Assembly (NCBI GenBank): GCA_949775045.1
Contig: OX459110.1
Span: 13,453,452-13,517,451 of the forward strand
DNA from: Metridium senile
Taxonomy: Eukaryota > Cnidaria > Anthozoa > Actiniaria > Metridiidae
Length of the DNA stretch: 64,000 nucleotides
Reading direction: 5' to 3'
The notes beneath the pieces are model-generated. The model was not told the origin of the DNA. It saw nothing but the letters and a program-made list of their open reading frames with translations, and ran no database searches. Shown in pieces: positions 33,791-64,000 of this stretch; position 1 is the stretch's first letter, and the number at the start of each line of letters is the position of its first letter. A program made the position numbers and the translations under genes.

Positions 33791-36700
33791 CTAACTGAGC
33801 ATAGTTCTTGTGTCATAAATGTGATGACGCTGTGCGGCCACTTGTCGTTTCCATCTTGAATGGCGCTGGTCAAAGCCTCTGACACTAAATCCACGACGAC
33901 GGCGACTCCTGGCTGTTAATTGTTCCTGCACCTATAAAGAAAACCAATCAATCAATCATTTAAAAACACATATTCAATAATTCAATAACTATGCAAATTT
34001 CGAACAAATCTTTTCACTCTTCTGATGATGTCGGTGCCCGACGAAAGCTTAATATAACCCTACAAACAGTAGTACATGGCCTTAAATCATTTCTTATAAT
34101 TTATTTATTATATACAATGCTACTGAGGGAAATTTTTCCAGAACCATAAAGGATATAATAAGCCCTGGCCGTGACCACCAAAATAGAAATAGTAGCAATT
34201 AAAAGGAGAGAGAAAACAGTTTAACACTTTTCAATAATTAATAACTTATTACTAAATAACCAATAACTAATAACTAAATTGCACTAATCATCAATAGAAA
34301 TTTTCCTGAGAGACATATAAAATAATCACTAAGGATATAATAAACTCTGGCCGTGGCCATCCAAAGGAAAATCAAATCAATAAATAGAAGAGAGAAAACA
34401 GTTTAGGGAGCTTGAAATCATTTATTAGGGTATGGGAGGGGGGGGGGGGGGGGGGGGGAGGTTCAGCAAAATCACCTGTTGTCTTTTCCAAATATTACCA
34501 CCCCCCTCCCCCTTCCTGGTTGGCAAAAACATAATACCCCTCCCCCTATTTCCGTCCAGTTGTTACTAAAGCCCTATAAAACAACATACAATTTGTTGTA
34601 ACAACCCCCCCTATATAGCTTTTGAAAACACACTGACCCCCCTCTCAATTTTGTCAACCCCCATACACTAATAAATGAAAGCCCCCCCTCTCAATTTTGT
34701 CAACCCCATACACTAATAAATGAAAGCCCCCCTCTCAATTTTGTCGACCCCCATACACTAATAAATGAAAGCCCCCCTCTCAATTTTGTCGACCCCCATA
34801 CACTAAAAAAAAGAAAATGAAAGCCCCCTTAATGCTTTTCAATAACTGATATAATGATTACCTCATCAGATGCAACACTGAGTTCCACGGGAGCCATCTT
34901 GGTATCAACAAACAGATAAACAGCATAGAACGTCAGAATAACCAGTAAGACAACTATGAATATTATCACTACCTGAGAAAAACAGAGAAAAAATATATAG
35001 TAAAATAGACACCATTTTTATTAAAGAGCACTAACACTATATCCATGAAATAAAATCACATTGCTACTATGAATATTATCACTACCTGAGAGAGAGAGAG
35101 AAAAAAAAAGTAAAATAGACATTATTTTGGTTTTAGAGCACTAACACTATATCCATGAAATAAAATCACATTGCTCCTGTGTAATAGCACTTATTTAGTG
35201 ACTATTAGTCACTAGAGTACAAACACTAAAAGTGTGCAATACTTTGTACTATTTACCACTAAATAGTGTTGATTAAACAATAGAGAACAAAAGAATTTGC
35301 ATAATTTAGCAGTATTTATGTTGCACACTTTTAGTATTTGTACTCTATCAAAGACAAGTAAAGTTGTACATAATGAGGTATTGATTCCTTTTGTATTTGA
35401 TGTTTCTGGTTGAGTGATAGTGGCTAAACAGAAACTGTTAGCTAGTAACTATTTTGTTTTCATTTCATGGTTTTAGTGTTTAAAAATACTACAAAACTGT
35501 TCTTTATTTATAATCAACTTGGTGTCATCAATAAATAAATACTATTTGCTTTGTAACTTCACTATGGAGATGAAAGGTGAGCTGTCAAAGTATGCCAATG
35601 CAAATAAAAAATATTGTCATTTTTCTCAAATTCTTTCTAAAATAATGGTTACATAATTATATTATGTATTATAATCATGAATGATATTAATAAGAAGGAA
35701 AACTAACTGTAAAAGACAATGTTTCGTTGTCATCTCGACAACATCATCAGGTAAATTAATTACAAGAACTATATGCAAATACGACAACGAAACGTTCGTT
35801 GTCTTTTACAGTTAGTTTTCCTTCTTTATTGTTTATCAAAAAGTACCTTTATCAATGATATTATTACCTTGATTAATATAGTATTCCTTGCTTCATACAT
35901 GCACTGACATCGAAGACAGAAACTCTCTTCTTTTTTGACAATGTGTTGGCAATTACTGTTAAAATAAATACATAGTTAGAAAGATAACAAAATAATGTAA
36001 ACTAAAAATGTTCTTGATTTTCCAAATAATCTCATTATATAATAGAGCTGTCCTCATTAACCTGTGAATTATTTAAAGTATTATGCCTTAGTTCCATTGT
36101 GTTCTTTTGTTGTTATTTGACTATAGGAAAAGGAAAAAGGAAAAGTACTATTATTTAGCATTGGTAGTTCCTTCAGCTATAAACAGTAAACTGTAAGCTG
36201 GTCTCCCAGGAAGCCGACGGTGCCCTACATGATTGTAGCATAGTGTTGGGCCATGCATTAGGGGCAGTTTAATATTTGCCTACCATTGGTCTGGTTCAAC
36301 AGTTGCTACAAATACAGTTCTTGTCCTGTTACTTCCAATTTCTTTGGGACATATACACTTACAACGGACATCTGAGTAAGCCTAGGAATGAATGTGGAAA
36401 TTCAGTGAATAAAACATGAATTACCATTTAGATAATAAATGGAAACTTTTCCCGCTTCTTATTTATACTCAGTATATCTCTCTTAGTCTAACTCTTTTAC
36501 TCCGACGAAGGGCTAAAGCTCGAAATGTCAGTTAAGTTAAGTCAACATTTTTTTTACGGTGTTACAAATTTCATTATATTACCTATTATTTAGATAATAA
36601 TATTGTCATAATCAGTTTCCACAACAAAAAAGATATTATAATTAGCAGACACAAATGTCATATCAAAAATGTTTTGAGACTCAGACCCACACTCATTACC

Positions 36701-37205
36701 CCTACAGTAGATATTAGCACACAACAGTATGTAGTGATAACACTAATAAATTGAGAAACAAAAAAATATAATAAAACTAAATACTAAAGTGTGTGTTCTC
36801 AAATTTGGGCTCCTTCTCCTTGACCAGTCTACGTAATTCAATAGAAACAACAAAAGACTTCAAGTTAAACAATTTACAAAGCTAACAAAGAATAGAATAG
36901 GTAATATATTGAAATTTGTTATTAATTAAATTTTTAACACCGTAAAAAAATGTTTACTTGTTTTGAGCTTTAGCCCTTCGTCGGAGGTCGAAATACCTAT
37001 AGTTTATATCAAACACCGACGCACCCTATACTAGTTTACTCGCTAGTTTCCATAAACAATACAATAGCTTTTCATAACACGGGAAGGAAGCATAAATTTG
37101 TCAGCTACAAGCTGACAAGCGGCTTACCTGATTTCCAGATGAACTCTCAGAATTTACTGCTTGCAACAACGAAACAAACAAAATAATCAGCACAAAATTA
37201 ACCAT
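33791..37205 (-). CDS. TMEM9: TMEM9 family endolysosomal membrane protein, 5 exons, complete
   Basis: A type I membrane glycoprotein of late endosomes and lysosomes; vertebrate TMEM9 and TMEM9B are linked to v-ATPase function and to Wnt or NF-kB signalling (family knowledge). Coding exons, high to low: 37128-37205, 36284-36381, 35868-35955, 34862-34972, 33791-33931, 171 residues (the human protein is about 183). All junctions are GT-AG and phases fit. Exon 1 is a signal peptide (MVNFVLIILFVSLLQAVNS). Exons 2-3 give the Cys-rich luminal domain with DVRCKCICP, an NRT glycosylation sequon, CNC and FCLRCQC. Exon 4 holds one membrane span (VVIIFIVVLLVILTFYAVYL). Exon 5 gives the basic cytosolic tail with the family ending (IYDTRTMLS). 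It lies between the ASCL and STK33 genes on the same strand. Confidence 0.95.
34022..34140. repeat. Dispersed repeat with CTGATGATGTCGG motif (TMEM9 intron 4)
   Basis: CTGATGATGTCGGTGCCCGA and CGAAAGC (34022-34048) are followed by CAGTAGTACATGGCCTTAAA and ACAATGCTACTGAGGGA. The same order, inverted in part, occurs at 61190-61350 in a CNOT2 intron. GTCGG and CCGAC form a stem between CTGATGA and GAAAG, another hammerhead-like arrangement. Confidence 0.6.
34437..34458. repeat. Poly-G run
   Basis: A near-uninterrupted run of about 20 G on the plus strand inside TMEM9 intron 4, which is C on the coding strand. It may be polymorphic or badly assembled. Confidence 0.8.
34600..34820. repeat. Tandem repeat of about 50 bp, 4 units (TMEM9 intron 4)
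   Basis: CCCCCTCTCAATTTTGTC, AACCCCCATACACTA and ATAAATGAAAGC repeat in order four times, with C-run length differences. Confidence 0.85.
35213..35347. mobile_element. Foldback element in TMEM9 intron 3
   Basis: AGAGTACAAACACTAAAAGT and GTGCAA at the left pair with TTGCACACTTTTAGTATTTG and TACTCT at the right. The sequence directly after it (35348-35460) is repeated at 11150-11280. Confidence 0.65.
35689..35830. mobile_element. Foldback element with hammerhead-like motif in TMEM9 intron 3
   Basis: AATAAGAAGGAAAACTAACT, GTAAAAGACAA and the mirrored right arm ending TTCCTTCTTTATT are inverted repeats. On the minus strand the left arm reads CTGATGA, T, GTTGTC, GAGAT, GACAAC, GAAAC and then ATTGTC, that is a canonical CTGATGA core and a 6-bp stem II. 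Confidence 0.65.
36492..36588. repeat. R135 right-half copy, inverted (TMEM9 intron 1)
   Basis: CTTTTACTCCGACGAAGGGC, TAAAGCTCGAAATGTCAGTT and on to ACAAATTTCATTATATTACC. The GAAACGTC element is GAAATGTC here. Confidence 0.8.
36893..37054. repeat. R135 partial copies, convergent (TMEM9 intron 1)
   Basis: AGGTAATATATTGAAATTTG to CCCTTCGTCGGAG in one orientation is followed by TATCAAACACCGACGCACCC and TAGTTTACTCGCTAGTTTCC in the other. Confidence 0.75.
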
Positions 37206-38278
37206 TTTGAAATGAAAAGTATATAACAAGTTCCTTTTAAGTCATATGATGTGAAATTATAAGAGAAAACTGCATTCTACATCAAGGAAGTCAGAGAATG
37301 ACACTTCACAAGTACGCCATCTTGAATTGTGCTATACCGCGTGAGACTGGTGAGTAATTGACGCGCGTGCGATCATACCACAGGAAGCCCAACTGTTATC
37401 GTGGACCTTCTTTGTTCGGGTTCAGACTATTTTTTTTCTTGTATTTACTTTTAGGCTAGGTTGTATGTTGCTTATGGATATGATAGCTGGGAGAAAGAAA
37501 AATTGCAATTAAGGTGGGAGTAAGGATATTAAAAAATAACTCCCATTCATTTCTTCTCATCCATACTTTCCACTTTTCCTCTCTTGTGATAGGTGAAGCC
37601 ACAGGTAGCCCAAGCTCAATGTTAGTGTTGATATGGGTAATTTAGAACTTTGAAATTTAATACAATTCAACACAACTCTTCAGAGTCTTCTAAGGCAGGG
37701 AGAAAGTAACTTCACCTAAATGAAATCAGCTGGAATTAAATTAAGTTTTGTTGAATTTTATTAAATTTTAAGGCAAAAAAACCCCGAAAGTTGAAAAGTA
37801 CCCATATAGTCAGGGAGAATTTGTTCAAAATTTTGGTTCTGTGGGAATTTTGTGAAGAAAGCAAGCAACTAGGCTAGTCATGTTTGGGGGACCTTAGGTT
37901 TAGGGTAAGCTAAGTATTGCTGTCTGTAAATTAATCTAGTCATGATGATACAAACAAGTTGACAATATTGTACAATGTGCATTTATTTCATAGTATTCAA
38001 AACAATCACAAAACACCATTTTCCCACAAATAATGTAATGAACTGCCTACAAATCAAGGAAGCATGTGATTCTGTGAAAGATGTGATTCATGTGGGTACA
38101 TCGATTATTGTCCCACCTGCATCCAAAATGCATTGCGTGCTTCGAGGATTTTCTCACATATGTACCCTGCAAAACAGGCATTCTTTTGGGTTTTGGGCTT
38201 CCTGTGTTGAAAGGACAACAAAAAGGAAGCAAAGGGGATGTCTAGGCCCCACGTTTCTCACAAGTATCATGACAACAC
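37206..38278. other. Region upstream of TMEM9, no gene supported
   Basis: It must hold the TMEM9 promoter and 5' UTR. A 125-codon plus-strand ORF begins at 37975 but shows no domain I know and ends inside the foldback at 38279-38573. The minus-strand ORF at 38047-38232 is likewise unrecognised. Confidence 0.35.
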
Positions 38279-38573
38279 CATCCTCGGGAACCCAGGGGTA
38301 TTCTTCTGTCGCTCGTTTCTCGCTTCCACAACATATACCCCTGGGAACGTAGTTCGTTGGAGCTTGTTCCGGAAGTCAAAATTCAGCTCTTTCCTGATTG
38401 GTCGACCTTATTAGGTCGACCAATGAAAATCAAGATAACCATTCAAAGAAAGTCGTTAAATAAGTTTGAATTTTGACTTCCGGAACAAGCTCCAACAGAC
38501 TACGTTCCCAGGGGTATATGTTGTGGAAGTGAGAAACGAGCGACAGAAGAATACCCCTGGGTTCCCGAGGATG
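38279..38573. mobile_element. Foldback MITE with 9-bp target duplication
   Basis: The arms of about 110 bp start CATCCTCGGGAACCCAGGGG and end CCCCTGGGTTCCCGAGGATG, with only a few mismatches. The 9 bases TGACAACAC flank both sides (38270-38278 and 38574-38582), a clean target-site duplication. A 9-bp duplication suggests a Mutator- or Merlin-like mobiliser. The loop has ATTGGTCGACC and its complement. Confidence 0.85.
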
Positions 38574-39300
38574 TGACAACACAGGAACCCCAAAATCCGA
38601 TTTTTCCCAAAAACTCAAAAGAACGTCTGTTTAGCAGGCTATTACATATGGTAAATAACAATCTTTGTGCAGTAGCCTGTTATTTCTAACCAATTAGAAA
38701 GCGACTTTACATAACAGATCTTTTCATAACATAAACAAAAGGCTGCAATGCACCTCAGATGCACATGGGCCTTTAAAGTAAAATAATATACCTATTTCAA
38801 AAATTGTTGTTACAGTGAGTAAGTCAACACTCCAATATCACTTTTCTCACTATAGTTACTATAAGCAGCTAATCAAATGCAAATCCCCGGCTTTGACTAA
38901 TTAATTTGAAAATAACTCTAGTATTAAGGGTCCCATCAACAGAAAATGCAATGAAAATTAACTGTGGTACAGTAAAAGCCCATATATAAGAACCTGCATT
39001 TTTCAATTTAGCCTAATTTATATAAATCTTATATAAATGGTACTTAAACCTTAATAGGTTCTTATGTGGAGAGGGCTTCAAATGAAAATTTTAGCCTAAC
39101 AGGTTCTTAAAACCCAGGTTCTTATACGGGTAGTATCGTGGTGTACGGGAATTGTTAGGGGAGTTCTATTCAAATATGCAAATTAATTTGGCTGGTATTC
39201 ATACCTCTTTGGTAGTATATATTATAATATAGATATGCATTTGTGCATACTAATTATACATATTGTTTAAATATGACAAAAAAGAAGGGACAACCAACCA

Positions 39301-39415
39301 AATTCACTTCGTAGCTGAGTGGTTAGGTTTAGGGCAAGGGTTGGGATAGGCATTGTATTAAGCATTTTGCACTGAAGGGTCAGGGTTTGAATCACCCTGG
39401 CAGCATCTCTTTCTT
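39301..39415 (+). mobile_element. tRNA-derived SINE-like sequence
   Basis: An A-box-like TAGCTGAGTGGTTAGG and a B-box-like AGGGTTTGAATCACCCT are about 70 bp apart with extra sequence between. The T-arm stem CAGGG and CCCTG is intact. The spacing is too long for a working tRNA. Confidence 0.45.
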
Positions 39416-39928
39416 GTGAGGAGAACCAAAATCCTTTGAAAAAAGTCCCACTTGTGTGTTTGGAAACCTATGACGTACTTGGTTAACCCGTACACGATGA
39501 TAAAACCCTTATATGTGGGCTATTACTGTATTACAGACAAGAGATGGATCTATCAAATGTCTTCAGTGACAGTAACTATCTATTGCAGACAAGATTTACA
39601 GTATGTGCTGAAAATAACTTCTACAAAAATATATTATACAGAAAATGATTTGAAAATAATAATAATAAAAAAACACAACAGACTAAACTATACAGCTGTA
39701 ATCTGTTAATGCAAAGTTGCCTATGAAATTAGAAAAAAAAATGTGGTAACAACCCTACCCTACACCCCTTGCGCAAAATTTGGAAAGCCAAATCATTCTT
39801 TGTCTACCCCTCAATGCAAGAGGAAAATTTGACACCACAGGAACCAAAGCTTATTTACTAATATTATTGGATCTCCTGAATCAGTATTTATAATCTTGTA
39901 TAAATAACAAAAAGAAAAAATGCACTGA

Positions 39929-50523
<10,595 letters not shown>

Positions 50524-52580
50524 CTACACAAAAATCAAATACTAAATGCTTAGATCACTCATCTTAAGTCATGGAACATATACCTGGAAATAGAAAAAAA
50601 GAAAGAATTTTAAGAACGGGGAAAATTATACCGAACTACCCATAACGACAAAGTGCACAGCATAACATAATGGTCATGCAGCCTACAATTATTTGGCACG
50701 AAATCATCCAACTTTCAGCAGGAGAACTTTCTTTTTTCCAGTAAAATGTACAAATCAGAGTATTTAAATGAGGGATACTTAACCCAGTAGGTTTCTATAA
50801 ATTTAGAAGAAACCCTATGGATTAAAACACTTATAGACCGTCAGGGCTTATGAGCAACCTTCACAGCTAAATAAGATTTACACTAGATGATCTGAAAACA
50901 ACGAAAAGGCAACGAAATGTTCAGCATTATGAACTTTAAACTCTATTTTCGACCTTTATATCGAGTTTATGAGGTAGCGAGGCAAGCCATTAAAGATGGA
51001 GGTGTCATTTCGCTAAACAAAACACTACACCATTCAAAATCCCTTGACGACAAGCTTGTAAACCAGAAAGTCAATTTCTCAAGAAGAAAGAGTTAATCAA
51101 GCAAAAAAAAGCTAACATACTGCTTTAAAAACATAAGGACGACTCTTTAGGATGCAGTCCACTAGTTTAGACGCTTCACGATCGGTAACTAAGCAAAAAT
51201 CATCACACAATTAAAACAAAAAGTCTTGGTGAGGGTAGGAATTTGATGCGCGAAGACCGCCAAATCCTTGGTATTGAAATTCTCGATTGACCACTTTTAG
51301 AAACCTACCTTTTCGAAACCAAGAGTTAACTGATAATTTTTGTATTTGATGTTTCATAGTTACCACCTTCTAGGCGATTCTTGGAGTCTTGGAGCTCATT
51401 AACCAAAGTGGAAAGAGTGCGAAACCATAGAAGTCAAAACTTTGCATAACTTTGACAGTCCGCTCTTAGCACTCGGGAAGCCGAGCACACTGACCGTGAC
51501 TCCTTCGAGAGACTGGTTTTGAATGGAGACCATTACACCGCAACTTTATTACACACAGGGCTCCCAAAAATGAAAAGATCTGCCATTACTTTTTTCTTTC
51601 TTTCTTGTATTTATTTATTTGTCGACCATTATACAACGTACAATAGTATTTTGCATAGAAATATGAAATAACTGACATCAATGTTTCTGCTTCTTGCCAA
51701 GAATAGGAGTGAGGCCCAAGGGAACAAGTACATTTATTTTATTAAGGGAACAAGGGATACTGCCAAATTATTTTCAGGCAACAAGGGAACAAAATATGAT
51801 AAAACAATAGTTTTTTGGGGATTATGGGAACATAAGGTAAAACGTTTTAGGGAAACAGTTATTTTACTTATGGGTCGTGTTAAGGGAGAAAATGCAAAAA
51901 GATCATTGGAGGGGCTCAGGATGTTAGTGTTGAGATATTCCATGTTGTTTGTATTCCACAAAACCTTTTTAAAGACATCTATATTATTCATGTTTAGTTT
52001 TATGAATGACCTATTGCTTATCACCTTTGGCCTATGACAACATTTTGTGAAATAAGTATTGTATTTCTTTATATATGTATTTGTACTTTCAAATTGTAAT
52101 TTAATTTTATGAACATTTATTTATTTATTTACTTATTTTGGATGGCAGCCTTAGAATGGGAATTAAGATTCCCCCTGCTACCATCCTGTTGTTAATTTTG
52201 TAATGTAACAAACTGTAATTAAATTAAATTAAGTGCATATAGATATGTGCCAATGGAAATGTACATTGATGTTAAAAGTTAATAAATATTATCAATATTA
52301 TTAGTTCGGTTTTGGGAGTGGGATGGGTGACACACAAGTCCCTTCACTTATAGAGTGGTTCTCATTAACCCGTGAAACAAAGTGCATTAGTTAAAGTGTA
52401 TTTGTGAACCATAACCCTAACCCTTTGTCAAATAACAACAACAACAACAAACACAATGGAAATAACTAGGTGCATTAAACAGTGATACATTAGCTAAAGC
52501 GTGTTTCACAGGTTAATGAGAACTGCTCTATTTGCATCTAGGCCAGCAAACTTTATAAAGGTAACACTTCTATTAATAAA
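50524..52580. other. Intergenic region between CNOT2 3' end and STK33 start
   Basis: It must contain the STK33 promoter and probable non-coding first exon. No further gene is seen: the 118-codon plus-strand ORF at 51681-52037 lies in a repeat-like block with recurring AAGGGAACAAG words and has no known domain. Confidence 0.4.
52352..52529. mobile_element. Foldback MITE, about 178 bp
   Basis: AGAGTGGTTCTCATTAACC at the left and GGTTAATGAGAACTGCTCT at the right. A half copy (GAGCTGTCCTCATTAACCTG) lies at 36045-36070. Confidence 0.7.
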
Positions 52581-52585
52581 ACACA

Positions 52586-52591
52586 TTTATT
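52586..52591 (-). terminator. Candidate poly(A) signal of CNOT2
   Basis: AATAAA on the minus strand, 70 bp downstream of the CNOT2 stop codon. It is the first canonical signal seen after the stop. Confidence 0.5.
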
Positions 52592-52660
52592 GCTGTTTCT
52601 AAACAAAGTTTCCTTTTTATACAAGTAGATCTGTACATTGAGAGCAGGACCCTAGTCCTT

Positions 52661-63666
<11,006 letters not shown>

Positions 63667-64000
63667 CTACAAGAGATAAAATTATATTGATTAAATTATC
63701 AAATTCACAAAATTTATTAATAATATGTATTAATTGTTATTATTATTATACTAAATAAAATTAAATATAAATCATGTCTGGAAAAAAGTATGGTCACCAT
63801 GGTGACCAGTCAAGTTGTCTAGTCAAACCCATAGTTATTTCATTGATCTTACTATCAAAATCACTAGAATGGTAGAATGTCCTTTGAAAATTTGGCCTTT
63901 GGGGTGTGTTTTTTTGTACCACATGAAAATTGATTGGCCAGAAGCGATCACATGGTACAAAAACAGGACAGAATTTCAAATAAGCATTTTACCACTCTAG

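Noticed and set aside
37975..38352. 125-codon plus-strand ORF upstream of TMEM9
   Set aside because: It runs into the 38279-38573 foldback and has no recognised motif.
51681..52037. 118-codon plus-strand ORF between CNOT2 and STK33
   Set aside because: It has a repeat-like AAGGGAACAAG context and no domain, and the opposite strand is equally open.

Overview
The window is animal nuclear DNA: AT-rich, intron-containing genes in a dense bed of tandem arrays, foldback (MITE-like) elements, tRNA-derived SINEs and a Penelope-like retroelement. The protein sequences and the character of the repeats fit a cnidarian, most likely an anthozoan, but this is an inference. A sponge or a lophotrochozoan cannot be excluded without a database search.

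Four protein genes could be assembled exon by exon, all on the minus strand. From left to right they are an achaete-scute bHLH factor (ASCL-type, 15107-16089), a TMEM9 family membrane protein (33791-37205, 5 exons, complete), a STK33-type protein kinase (39929-50511, 13 exons, complete) and the C-terminal two thirds of CNOT2 of the CCR4-NOT complex (52661-63666, 12 exons, with the N-terminus beyond the right edge). In every assembled gene the exon phases add up and the junctions obey GT-AG.

The order ASCL, TMEM9, STK33 on one strand matches what I recall of human 11p15.4, where ASCL3, TMEM9B and STK33 are close neighbours. This looks like a microsynteny block kept since early animals. The three genes do not form an obvious pathway, so shared regulation or linkage is the more likely reason.

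Region by region: 1-15100 has no gene I can support. It holds a 73-bp array, a 95-bp array, several minisatellites and foldbacks. 15107-16400 is the bHLH gene and its upstream region. 16400-33790 is again repeat-rich and without a convincing gene, with arrays of 115, 68, 53, about 180, about 145, 103 and about 150 bp. 33791-64000 is the gene-dense half, where the introns hold MITEs, microsatellites, SINEs and one nested retroelement.

A dispersed repeat of about 140 bp, called R135 below, recurs in full or in part throughout. One of its ends can fold on one strand as a hammerhead-ribozyme-like structure. The 73-bp and 95-bp arrays at the left edge look like separate amplifications of its two halves. 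A Penelope-like element with a continuous 751-codon ORF lies inside another transposon in a CNOT2 intron, and also has a hammerhead-like motif next to its ORF.
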